A stretch of 64,000 nt of DNA from Harmonia axyridis (lineage: Eukaryota; Arthropoda; Insecta; Coleoptera; Coccinellidae). This document shows, one piece after another, positions 12,223-22,620 of the stretch. The position numbers were made by a program, and so were the translations under genes. Location of the stretch: the NCBI RefSeq assembly GCF_914767665.1, contig NC_059504.1, forward strand, positions 64,501 through 128,500. Reading direction: 5' to 3'. The notes beneath the pieces are model-generated. The model had not been told where the DNA came from, did not search any database, and worked only from the letters and a program-made list of their open reading frames with translations. Each line of letters begins with the position of its first letter. The stretch's first letter is position 1.

Positions 12223-15200
12223 CTAATTCGGAAAATTCTCATAAATTTCGTCTGTTGAGGTGGTAATGTCATCATTTTCAAAGTTATCTATGTAATCTCC
12301 ATTATCGATGGCACGTAGAGTAGCTAAAAGTTTCGCTTTCGGGTCTTCTCTGAATTTGACTTCTGTATTTCTGATCGATTCTCTCAAATTCTTCTTCTCT
12401 TCTTTGTCGGCTTTCAGTATCTTTTTCAATTCCGTTGCGTCTATCGAAAATATGCTGTTCCTTTTTAGTTGATCATCCAATGCTTTTATTTCGTCCACAG
12501 CATCCCTTATAGTTTCTGTGTCGTTTCTCGATTGATCCAGACTCTCTTGATGATCTTCAACCACTTTACTGCAGCTCTTAACTGTGTTCATGACTTGACT
12601 ACAGTAATCTCCGAGTGTTCTATCGAATTGGGATAAACCGTTCTCTTTGGATCTTTGTATTATTGAGTCTATATTATTGCTCAGACTGAAACAAAACATC
12701 TCGTTTAAACAAAGATAATTACAGTGGGAATATTTCAGGCGGGTTCAGAAGTTCGGTAGTGTGAATTGAAATTCAGCAACATCAAATTATATTTCAGAAG
12801 AGGTAAATTGTATTTCTGAGGTTCTCAATTCAATTTCAGATATAAAATACGTAATTCAGAACAGTACCGAATTTGAGGTACCAGTACAATTATACATCAT
12901 AGGTATTACATAGATTAGTGCCCTTTCAATATTTTTTTCCACACGCATTTTAAATCACAAAGTCACACTTTCCCACACAGTGCTTGTACACCCCTGCTAT
13001 TTCTTTTCCGCACGCATATACGTGCGGGAAAGAAATAACAGTGTATTTTCCCGCACGCAAATATTATAAAGAATAAATTAAATTCTGTCATGTAACTCAT
13101 GTCTCTATGCACCGAACCATACACAAACTAATCTAAGTTTATCTATGCACCGAACGGCCAATTAACGTCAAGGATGACATAACTATGGTAATGGTAATGA
13201 CATGTAGAAATACGTCTGTCATTCATAATCATATGTGATTGTGAATAATTAATCGAATATCTTATGAGTTTCAAATGTTTCAATATATTATAGCGCTTAT
13301 AGAAAAAAACATTGTTCCTAATTCTTGCGGAAAGTATCATTCCCGAACTTGTTAGGAAATTAACTATTTTCTGAATTTCAAATTCGCTATTCTGAATCTT
13401 CTGAAATTCAATTTGCTTTTCTCAATTAGATTTTAAGCTTTCTGAATTACAACTGGAAAAGGAGCAGATGGATAACAGAATCTGTGAATTTTGCTGGCAA
13501 ACAAATTAAGGTATCAAATTTTAAAAATCAAGGAAAAACGTTTCAATTACCTTGCTAATTTTTGCGACGAGCTAGGCCTAATACTACATTTCGATTTCTC
13601 GAGGTCATTTTTTTCCGAGTCTAAGATGGCCCTTTTCTCGGAAGACAATCTGTTCTTTATAGTTTCAATTGGCGAAATCAAGTCGCCATTTGCATCGAGT
13701 AAGCACGTTTCTTCCGACCTCGGCAGAATCTTAAAATCTTCACTAATACCATTCGGCAATTCCTTCGTCAGCGATTCTTCACTGCGTCTGTCGCTCAGCT
13801 TGTCTTCTGAAGGAATCGATGATTTGCTTTCCCTTTCGGGCATTTTTTTACGTAGGGGTAGTTTGGTGTCTTCTTTCTTGTTCGCCTAAAACAGGACATC
13901 GATACTTTATTTCATTAATACCAGAATTCATCGTTCGTTTCTTTGCACCAAATGAGCGAATCATCAAAATGATCAATGTTAACTTACATTCACACTGTTC
14001 ACGTCCACCAATCCCGTTAATCTTTCGATTTCAGCTAGAGCTTGCATTAAATTTTTTTGACATTCCTTATGTTTCACGTTTTCCACTAATTGTTTTTGTT
14101 TTGACGATTTTCCCTCTAATAGTAATTTTCGATTCAACGTGCTAATTTGACCATCTGCAGATTCTAGTTTCTGCTTCAATTCTTCCACCTGATCGCTTAA
14201 TTTCTGTCTTTCGCCTAAATGTTTATTTTTATTCAATTTTTCCAAGTGTTCCAGTTGCTTCTTCACTAACAGCAGTTCGTCATCTCTCGTTTTAACCAAA
14301 TCCGTCAAGTCTTTCACGGCTTTACGAAGAGATTTATTCTTTTCCGTTAAAATTCTAATTTCCTCACTATGAGACCGCAACAACCGTGGAAGATCAGCAT
14401 TCGTCCCCTCATATCTGCAAAATTTGCGTTCACCGGAATACTTCAGGATATAAACGGTATATCATAAATAATTGGAAATATTTCAACTATACAAAATATG
14501 AACATTTCTCTAAAATCAACTAGATAAAATGTTCCTATCAAAATAATGGTGAAGCTTCATATTAAACTTGAAATATCTTGAAAATAGTGACTAGAATATG
14601 TCAAACAATTTTAGAGTATGAGGCATAAATAGTTTATAAATTTTGAAATAAAACATGTATCTCAGACAAAAAATGGATTTTATCTAGTTGATTTAGTTTA
14701 AATCATAATATTTTGTGCTCAAGATTATATAACCGTATATAGGGTGTTTTCTCATGAGAGAATATACTTATTAATTAATCAGATGAGAAACTTGCCTGGC
14801 TAGAGCTTTGTCTTGTCTTTGGTTCAAAGTTTTGAGGGCTAGGTTTTCGCGTTGAATCTCCTAAAAAAAGTTGTTTTGATATTCTGGATCAGACTAGATT
14901 AAAATATTTCATTAGTTGTCCTTCATTTTTAATAAATAGATAATAAGAAAATAGCTGTATAAGAAAGAAAATTTTCAATTCAGTATCAAAAACCTAAAAT
15001 CTGACTATAAAATTTAGTCTATTTTCTTACATTCAAATGGTAGTTGGCATCATTCAGTTGGCTCTGTAAACTTCTCAGCTTCAACAATTTTGCAGATAAA
15101 ACTCTTTGTCTCACGTTGCTACTCTTGCTGCTTGCATGGGATAATGTTCCTCTTACACTGGCTGCTAAAGGATGAATAGGTTTTCTTTTTTGCAAGAAAC

Positions 15201-15577
15201 ATCCAGAATTAGAAGAGCACACAGTTTCACAACTTTTACTTCTGAAATAAAAAAAAAATAGATTAATTCATCAGAATCCCAGAGTTATAAAGTTTTAAAG
15301 AAATCATTTTCCATCATTTCAACTTTTTCACGTTTTCTTCAAATTTCCTATTATGAATACATTTCTAATGTCTAAAAAGCGCAAGAAAATCAACAAAACA
15401 CTTGGATAAGTTGGAATCTTTGCTTTATTCCTTTGAATAGAATAAGTATATGAAGGAATTCATTCACACCTTGAAGGTGAAAGTCATTACTTTGTCAAAA
15501 TTATTCAAAATATATAATTTGGGAACTCACCTTTGATCAGGAGATTTATTTACAGAAATGGAACTACAACTTGTCAT
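12223..15577 (-). CDS. LCA5: Lebercilin-like coiled-coil protein (LCA5 family)
   Basis: Six exons on the minus strand: 15577-15531, 15241-15031, 14860-14796, 14414-13988, 13885-13551 and 12685-12223. Phases agree throughout and give 515 residues. Residues ~61-250 match the lebercilin domain in order: the QRVLSAKLLKLRSLQSQL start, the ENLALKTLNQRQDKAL segment, then EEIRIL, LEKLNKNKHLGERQKL and the long heptad coiled coil ending near EIERLTGLV. Human lebercilin sits at the basal body and axoneme, binds intraflagellar-transport machinery, and its loss causes Leber congenital amaurosis; in an insect a role in ciliated sensory neurons or sperm is inferred. The C-terminal ~265 residues are acidic and Ser/Lys-rich with a second predicted coiled coil (LDDQLKRN to IRNTEVKF). 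The start is the first ATG after a CCAG that may be a 5' UTR splice acceptor. Intron 3 uses a GC donor. Confidence 0.85.
12994..13041. repeat. Short CpG-containing hairpin in intron 5 of the lebercilin-like gene
   Basis: Arms of 21 bases (12994-13014 and 13021-13041) around a 6-base CATATA loop, with two mismatches. The core is CCGCACG / CGTGCGG. It sits in the middle of an 865-base intron whose two ends also carry loosely inverted CTGAATTTCA-type motifs (12750-12870 and 13370-13455), so the intron may hold a decayed foldback element. Confidence 0.6.
14415..14795 (-). other. GC-AG intron in the lebercilin-like gene
   Basis: The donor on the minus strand reads CCAG then GCAAGT (14795-14790) and the acceptor is TTGCAG. 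Only this donor keeps frame (phase 2, Arg codon split). The nearby GT (GTTTCT) would give phase 0 and meet TGA after one codon in the next exon. Confidence 0.8.
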
Positions 15578-15679
15578 ACTGGAATAATAATAACTCAATG
15601 AGGTAGAAAACTATAAAAATATTTGTTATTCTTTTTCAAAGCAGCAGTGCAGAGACATATTGTTTGTATACTAATCAAA

Positions 15680-15693
15680 GTTGCTATGGAAAC
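15680..15693 (-). promoter_or_regulatory. RFX X-box upstream of the lebercilin-like gene
   Basis: GTTGCTATGGAAAC fits the 14-base X-box pattern RYYNYYATRRNRAC at every position. It lies 103 bases upstream of the ATG at 15577. RFX factors drive ciliary genes through such sites, normally within a few hundred bases of the start. The motif is near-palindromic, so strand is nominal. Confidence 0.75.
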
Positions 15694-15847
15694 TGATACA
15701 AGAAAAATTCAAAGTGACATCTGTTTACTTCTTAATGGAATTTTAAATTTTGACACGTGGATGTATTTTGGGTCTATGCCCTCAGAAAAAGGAATCGGTG
15801 GACTATTCTTTCATAACAATTTTCATACGAGTGGTTATCGTTATACC
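15694..15847. other. Upstream region of the lebercilin-like gene, no gene seen
   Basis: No coding potential recognised. It ends at the left end of a DNA-transposon copy at 15848, only ~270 bases from the lebercilin-like start codon. Confidence 0.5.
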
Positions 15848-16189
15848 TAAGATGTCTAAAAACCAGGTGTATGAACTGATTAGCTTTTGTTTTGCCAATT
15901 TTGAGAAAATTCTTCGTTATGTCAACTGTAAGTAGCGCTATCAACAAATTAAGATTCTTGTTATTTATTATTTATGAGTTTTGTGCCATTATGTACCTAT
16001 ATATGTATATCTTTCATTATAGTTATGATCTATGGAAGCAATTCTTGTAATTGAAATATCAATAAACTCTCTCTCTATCAAATATTTGAATCCATTTCAG
16101 TAAACATTTCGTGTTTTGTTTCACGACTTTGCACGATCGTACTCGATTACACGTTGCTTTTGATTGGTCAGTATCGGGTTTTAATTAAT
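15848..16189 (+). mobile_element. Copy A of the TAAGATGTCTAAAAAC element (3'-truncated)
   Basis: Starts with TAAGATGTCTAAAAACC and follows the family sequence through GTAGCGCTATCAACAAATTAAG and CACGACTTTGCACGATC to TCGGGTTTTAATTAAT, then stops. The right ~150 bases present in the complete copy at 60931 are lost. No transposase. Confidence 0.85.
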
Positions 16190-16250
16190 AACTCTTCCAT
16201 TAGATGGCGTTAAAAACAATTCTCCGGGTCTACAAGGGGAGTAAAATATC

Positions 16251-16681
16251 TATATAAATAAAATGTACTTAGTTAATTTATGTTTGATGATCTTCCTCAA
16301 TCCTCACCTCACTGTGAAAACGGAAATCAGAAACAGCATTCCGCTCGAACCAGAATGAATGATATTCCACTTAGCTACATATGTAAGATTTTCTCTAAGA
16401 AAAGTTATCTCTATTCTGTGATATTGTGCCATAACCTAACTTTCATTTCAAATTAATCAGAATATTGTTTTAAATATTGATTTCGTGTTCAAATAAAATG
16501 TGAGTGTCTGAGATATGTTATATTATTAATTATTGCTATCAATATTCTCAATTTGTTCCTGAAATTTGAATCACTCAATCCATTTCATAATATCATAATA
16601 ATATGTATCTGAATTGAGAGGTTCCCCTCGCCTTCGTTGAACTTGTATTTTTAATATTTTGTAACTTATTCTTTTCTTTAC
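16251..16681 (+). promoter_or_regulatory. Putative TATA motif and 5' UTR region of a plus-strand gene
   Basis: TATATAAATA at 16251-16260 is followed by a stretch ending in the donor-like CATAT|GTAAGATT near 16382. An upstream ATG at ~16353 opens a very short reading frame that terminates after joining to the next exon, so it would be a uORF. Inference from motifs only. Confidence 0.3.
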
Positions 16682-16995
16682 AGATTTATATGTCCTTATT
16701 GAGACCTTTGAGTTTGTTTAACCAAAAAATTCCATGGTATTCATTTAAAAATAGCAGTATTTCTAAGTTACTGAATTCGAGAACATTCTGTGAAAGTGCC
16801 TTAATGAGAGAAGCAACAAAACCGAAAGTAACAATGACTAAAGAAGTTGAAAATAAAAACAAAGCAGTTTCTGTTAGTACTCAGTGCGAAAACACTTCTT
16901 TTTCCGAGGATATTGTTGTGTTATCTTGTTGTCTTTCTCCGATTAGAGACAACAATGATGATGTGCCTGATGAAATATCGGGGACCAATGAAATG
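16682..16995 (+). CDS. First coding exon of an unrecognised gene
   Basis: Acceptor TTTCTTTACAG (ends 16681) and donor ATG|GTGAGT (16996) bound an exon with ATG at 16690 and an open frame of 102 codons, phase 0 at the donor. The N-terminus is basic, Ser/Arg-rich and free of acidic residues for about 32 positions (MSLLRPLSLFNQKIPWYSFK...), as in mitochondrial targeting presequences; the rest is acidic and Ser-rich. No known domain recognised. I could not join it securely to a next exon: the open stretch at 17342-17571 (SPFTERLKLWEVKVRDETE) has acceptors in the wrong phase. The gene may be partial, broken or spliced to a distant exon. Confidence 0.5.
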
Positions 16996-17993
16996 GTGAG
17001 TAACTATTTGCTGTTGAGGTAAAAAATACAAATAAATCTGTCTTGGTTGGTCTTTCCTCTGATCCATAAAAGATAAGCCAGTTTAGGTGGTTACAATGGC
17101 TTATTATCACATAATATTAATGACATTGTGCATGAAATATAGTCAGTCTTGACAATCTTAATAGAATGTTGAATATATGGGGATTCTCTTTCAATTGCTC
17201 TTTGTATTGCATTAGGGTTGGAACAATTTATTTAACAGTGGTTATTCATCAACTTCACACAATATTTTGTGGACTTCTCATGTCTTTGCTTGTTTTCAGA
17301 TAAATAACAGTTGAAACTGCTCGGGATAAAATTGTCCAGTCTTGATCATCTCAGATTATGTGTCCCCTTTTACAGAAAGGTTGAAGTTATGGGAAGTCAA
17401 AGTTAGAGACGAAACAGAAAGGAAATCTGAAGAAAAATGCTTCTATTGCATAAAGATCTTTATATATTTTAGAAGATTTTTAAGAATATGGTATAATCAA
17501 TTCAAGGAATTTCTTCATCTGATGTTGATCTGGAGGAAAAACTTCATATTTCAAATTACACTAATTCTGTGAAAAGAGTTTCTAAACTGAATTAGATATT
17601 ATTTTGTTCTCAATTATTTAACGGATAATAAAAATATTCAGTTTCATCTGTGGGTAGTATTTGTTCTTATCACCTTAAAATTAAATTAAGTTATGTGAAA
17701 ATAAAAATTAGTTAGATTAGTTAGAATGAGTTCTTCAAGCTTTTGATTTTGTTCTATTTTAATAATTCGATCAGTATAAATGATGGTTCCTTGAATAATT
17801 GGTCAGTTAATTTGAGTCTTTTCTATAAATAATGATGAAAACCAATATATGCAACCTAAATATTGTCTTTTTCTTCCTTACAAATGGTGAGTTTAGTAGG
17901 TAGACCAAACCAAGCTGATGAAATTTTTATTTTGTAGAGCTTTATATTTTTAAGTTCTCTTATTTTGAAGTGTCTCACTTGCGGCTTTTGTAG
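16996..17993. other. No supported gene; one open stretch
   Basis: AT-rich. An open stretch at 17342-17571 encodes a charged segment followed by an aromatic one, but lacks a phase-compatible acceptor for the exon at 16682-16995. Nothing else recognised. Confidence 0.4.
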
Positions 17994-18640
17994 TGAACGA
18001 ACGAAAAGAGAAGTTGTAACTAAGATGTCTAAAAACCAGGTGCATGAACTGATTAGCTTTTGTTTTGCCAATTTTGAAAATATTAGTTAAGCTTCGTTAT
18101 GTCAACTGTAGGTAGCGCTATCAACAAATTAAGATTCTTGTTATTTATTATTTTGTGCCATTATGTACCTATATGTATACCTTTCATTATAGTTATGATA
18201 TATGGAAGTAATTCTTGTAATTGAAATACCAACAAACTCTCTCTATTACAAATATTTAAATTCATTCCAGTAAACGTTTCGTGTTTTGTTTCACGACTTT
18301 GCACGATCATACTCGGTTACACGTCGCTTTTGATCGGTCAGTATCGGGTTTTAATTAATGTATCCAATCAAAAACAACGGAAAAAGATCGAAATGACAAG
18401 TATGACATTGTGGCGCCGCCACGAACCATAGAAAACTCATAGAGGGTAAACATTTGAAATTCGGCCAATCAGTAAATAGTAAATCCAACAGCACAGAATA
18501 TGTATCCAAGAGGGCTGATCACTGTGATGTCCTCTTGGACACATATTCAGTGCTGTTGGATTTACTATTTATTGATTGGCCGAATTTCAAATGTTTACCC
18601 TCTATAGGTTTTCTATGGTTACAACTTCTCTTTTCGTTCG
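17994..18640. repeat. Long palindromic element, left arm interrupted by a transposon copy
   Basis: Right arm 18531-18640 is the inverse of left arm 18427-18513 plus 17998-18019. Shared landmarks are GAACGAAAAGAGAAGTTG, CATAGAAAAC, AATTCGGCCAATCA and TAAATCCAACAGCAC; a 17-base spacer (GCTGATCACTGTGATGT) is central. The left arm is split between GTTGTAAC (18020) and CATAG (18427) by copy B. Arms differ at only a few bases, so the palindrome is young or self-correcting. Confidence 0.85.
18021..18426 (+). mobile_element. Copy B of the TAAGATGTCTAAAAAC element, inside a palindrome
   Basis: Begins TAAGATGTCTAAAAACCAGG and ends within GTGGCGCCGCCACGAAC, about 85 bases short of the expected right end. 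No 8-bp duplication is visible because the right end is missing. Insertion post-dates formation of the host palindrome. Confidence 0.85.
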
Positions 18641-18691
18641 TAGGTGGCGATATATAAAGAACGGTCAATTCTTCTTATAGCGCCACCTACG
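18639..18691. repeat. Small hairpin next to the palindrome
   Basis: CGTAGGTGGCG (18639-18649) and CGCCACCTACG (18681-18691) are perfect 11-base inverted repeats with a 31-base spacer; they abut the outer end of the 18-kb palindrome. Confidence 0.6.
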
Positions 18692-20092
18692 GATGGAAAG
18701 AGAAGTTCGGAAAAATTCGAATTCGCGTTGCCTAGAATGAACCAAGTATTTATGTACATCTTAATAATGCCTTATTCCATAAAATAAGTTATACTGTCTA
18801 AAGATTTTTTTGTTCAATCTAGTATAATAATTATGATCCAGATCCATTATTGATCTTTATTCTGAATCCTGTGAAACGAAATTGTCTTGGCAATGTATTC
18901 ACTATCAGTTTGCAATTATTTTCAGGCGATATCCACTATTAATTAATATGTGCCAGTTTGAAACACAGAAACGATTATTTTGGTGCCTTGCTCGTAGACA
19001 TGTAATCCTTTGGCATATGTAGAATTTCAAAGAGAAGCTTATTTATAGTCTATTATAATAATAGAAAATCTAATGGGCTCGCCATTCGGAACTTCTGTTC
19101 ATTTTTTTCTATTGTATAATTAGTTTTAGCGCGTAGCAAAAAAGTATCACTGAAACAGTTAGTTACCATTTCATTTCACACAGGATGTTTTGTTTACAGA
19201 TATGTATTCGAAAGAGAGTGTAAGACTTTGATAATTTTGAAATGAATTGTTTAAATTGTAAAGGAAATTCGTTTTGTAATAAATGAAGGATTCGAGAATA
19301 TGCATCCTCGTATATCCGATCTCTTTCATGAATGAGTGGGAACATTAGTAACAAATTGGTGAATAGATATTCATAGAAGTATATTTGATGTTAATTTTAC
19401 AGTTACCACATCTGGAGAGAAAAACAGAGTTTTTGTGAATTTTCAATGGACTCGGTCTTTATTTGAAGAAAGTCCATAGTATAATAATCATGTTTTATTT
19501 GGGTTTTGTTATTTTTTGCGTCCCCTTATATATTTTGCATTTCATTTGGATGGGCCGTCAAACCATTCTATGAAAAATCCTGGGACTAGATTTCTCATTT
19601 CCATCAAGAAAACCTTGACTTGGATATGTGCTGTGGAATGTAATCAGAACGTAAATTAATAATTAAGTAACCGAAATGTTGGAATTAGCCCTAAAAGTTC
19701 CCTCAAATTGTATATTTTTTCATCAAGAATTGAAATTGGAAAAGTTTCCTTAAAGCTTCAGTTTCTTCGGTGCCTGGCTCAAACTAGTACGAGAAATCCG
19801 ATCTTTTCTATTGAAAGGGCTGTTTCCCACCTCAAGTAAGACGTTATTTATGATTATGCGGCAGTTTCACCTTGAAATTTCGTGCATGAAATTTTCATTC
19901 AGGTATATTTGTTAAATGATAAATTTACGTGTGCCACATGATCGATTCGGCAATTACGAAATAAATACGGAAACGGTTTTGCAGATTCTTGAGAAACCAT
20001 AAGCAATAAAGTCCGCATAATCACTAAAATTAATTCTTTCTGCTAGTTTTAAAAATGCATTCGTTAATATTGAAGATATTTCTTCAACTATA
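18692..20092. other. No gene or element recognised
   Basis: AT-rich, short open frames only; none with domain-like sequence. Confidence 0.4.
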
Positions 20093-20564
20093 CAGGGTGT
20101 TAGTAAATAAGTGGGGATTCTATATGAAATAAATAATGACAGTTTGCTATTTCCATTTGCATTTTTGTTCTCAAATGCTCGTATTTCGAGATACCTACGG
20201 GGTGTTAAAGTTTTTCTTTGAAAGTAACTATTTAATTATTGCTCTGAATAAACCGGTCAAGATATTTTAATGAATTTTGGTGAGTTTTTAGAGGTAGTTT
20301 TTGCTCATTAGTCAGTTTTTTTCGAAAAAAATGTTTAAATAATTCCTTGAATCCTTAGTAATCCTCAGGAACATTCAAATTATTATAGAGTTATAATTTT
20401 TGGTTCGATAAACTGGTATAATCACAAAAAAGTAGGTTTCCAAGAAACACCCTGTATATCTAAAACAAAACTTTTGTGGGTCCATGTTTGTAGGACTTTT
20501 TTTTCTTGAAATTATCCGAGGAACCTCTAATTTTCCTTTGTACCTCCAATTTAGGAACATCCTG
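20093..20564 (+). mobile_element. TA-flanked non-autonomous element, CAGGGTGTT-end family
   Basis: Left end TA|CAGGGTGTTAGTAAATAAG and right end CCAATTTAGGAACATCCTG|TA give inverted ends and a TA target, as in Tc1/mariner-type elements. The interior has ACTGGTATAATCAC, AAACACCCTGTATATC and the block TAGGACTTTTTTTTCTTGAA, shared with partial copies at 28.9, 29.7, 31.1 and 31.8 kb. No transposase. Confidence 0.7.
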
Positions 20565-21287
20565 TATATAAAATATTTCTACATTGCATATGTTACGTTT
20601 TACCTATATATGGATGCTGAAGAAATATCAAATATCTGGCGAATTATTTCCATTGCTTTACCAAGGAATATTCATTGGGTACAATCCGAGGGTTTGAGAA
20701 ACTTTTCTATATCTAATTCAACTCGATGAAATTCTCTGTCATAATTCTCCGAAATTTCGCGAAATACGGTCGAATATCAATTACAGTCGAACAAGCCACC
20801 AAGTTACCGGCATTTCCATTTTCCTGGAACGAAAGTCTTTGTCTCACATGGAAATTTACGAGCTCTACGCGTCATATGCATGGCACTCGTTGTAACCTTG
20901 CGACGGATGTTCAATTCTTCGCAGCCATTTGGGCGGACTCATTAAAAATTGCAAATGGCCTGAATATGGAAACATTCAAATTGTGCCTGCCGTATGGAAC
21001 GTCCCGTTAGAATCGCCGGCGGCTGTTTGGAATCGGAAAACTTCATACAAAGGCTTATTATTTCCCCTATCTCGTTGAATATTTCAACAACAAAAAATTA
21101 CAGAAAAGCACTATCACCGTATCTGAAACTTTTTAACGCGTTCGTTCAATAATTTCACTGATTAATCTAAAGAATTCGTTAGCTTTTCGTAATCATAAGG
21201 TTTCCAGATTATTCATGGTTATTCTATACGTTTCAATGGACGTGTAAGATATCAATTTGACAACTATGACATGACTTATATGTATAA
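20565..21287. other. No gene supported
   Basis: A slightly GC-richer stretch near 20750-21010 has an open frame of 94 codons, but no splice logic or recognisable protein. Confidence 0.35.
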
Positions 21288-21791
21288 GCTTCTATTAAGA
21301 TGTCTAAAAACATGGTGAATTCACTCGTCAAATTTTGAATGCAATGACATTCGAATTGAAAATATTAGTTTTAGTTCATGGCAGCGCCGCAATGTCATAC
21401 TTGTCATTTCTATATTTTTTTCGTTGTTTTTGATTGGATACATTAATTAAAACCCGATACTGACCAATCAAAAGCGACGTGTAACCGAGTATGATCGTGC
21501 AAAGTCGTAAAACAAAACACGAAACGTTTACTAGAATGAATTCAAATATTTGTAATAGAGGGAGAGTTTATTGGTATTTCAATTACAAGAAATACTTCCA
21601 TAGATCATAACTATAATGAAAGATATACATATAGGTACATAATGGCACAAAACTCATAAATAACAAGAATCTTAATTTGTTGATAGCGCTACCTACAGTT
21701 GACATAACGAAGCTTAACTTATATTCTCAAAATTGGCAAAACAAAAGCTAATCAGTTCATACACCTGGTTTTTAGACATTTTAGCTTCTAT
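21288..21791 (-). mobile_element. Copy C of the TAAGATGTCTAAAAAC element, complete, with 8-bp duplication
   Basis: Element 21296-21783 (488 bp). Flanks are GCTTCTAT at 21288-21295 and GCTTCTAT at 21784-21791. Plus-strand left end is TAAGATGTCTAAAAACATGG, right end CCTGGTTTTTAGACATTTTA. It is reversed relative to copies A, B and E. Confidence 0.92.
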
Positions 21792-22478
21792 GTATACTAG
21801 TGACATTATTTCATCATATTGCCTAAGTTTTATCGAATGGAGTGCTTTCGAGTTATTGAGAACCAATGTAACTCCTAAACCATTGGGTGAATTCACCCTG
21901 AAGGTTTTAGTTTCTAGTTGTTTTTTTTCAAAAGTACCTGATTGTGTTTATGACCAGATGGACACCACAAACCACTAAAATTGTGTCGAAATGATAGGCG
22001 CACGCAAAAAACGAGATTCATTTCCGAAATACTCAATCTGAAACTTCGAAAATAAGCACGATTATCCACCTTAATCCAAATGGCATAGTAAAGAATACAG
22101 AAAATACATTCTGAAGTAGTCGGTGCCGTAGAAAAAGTAAATGGTTCATAAAATTGAAGAATGATATTATATTTGACTACTAAAAGTGTTGCGGTGAAGT
22201 GGGCCGAGAACGATAAAAGCAGTAACAGATATTTTACGAGTACATTTGCAAGGTGGCTGCGGCCAAACGAGTTCAGAACACCATAGAAATAAATTAGGAG
22301 GGCACAGAAACACTCGTATATCACCTTTAACTAGGGAATCAACTGGAATGTGCGGTTTTAAAATGGAATTACTCAAGTAGAATTCATTAAGTTGGTTAGC
22401 GGAAAAAAATTTCGCGTTCTTACTCAATCTGGTACTCAATAGATATTTCGTTTTCGGAAAATTCTTAATTCAGAACAT
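21792..22478. other. No gene supported
   Basis: Overlapping minus-strand open frames at 21914-22439 are hydrophobic in places but match nothing I recognise and have no splice sites placed to join them. Confidence 0.35.
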
Positions 22479-22620
22479 AAATCAAATAATTTGACAACTT
22501 TGTGTCTAATCCTTCACAATAATATATCTGTATGATATATTCAGTTTTTTTTTTTTTTTTTTTTCATACAGATATATTATTGTGAAGGATTAGACACAAA
22601 GTTGTCAAATTATTTGATTT
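22479..22620. repeat. Perfect palindrome, 57-bp arms with a T-tract spacer
   Basis: 22479-22535 and 22564-22620 are exact inverse copies (landmarks AAATCAAATAATTTGACAAC and ATCCTTCACAATAATATATC). The 28-base spacer is TATATTCAG followed by a run of T. Confidence 0.9.

Noticed and set aside
17342..17571. Second exon for the gene at 16682-16995
   Set aside because: Available acceptors give phase 1 while the upstream donor is phase 0; joining would break the frame.
21914..22439. Overlapping minus-strand open frames, partly hydrophobic, considered as a chemoreceptor fragment
   Set aside because: No conserved receptor motif seen and no splice sites to connect the frames.
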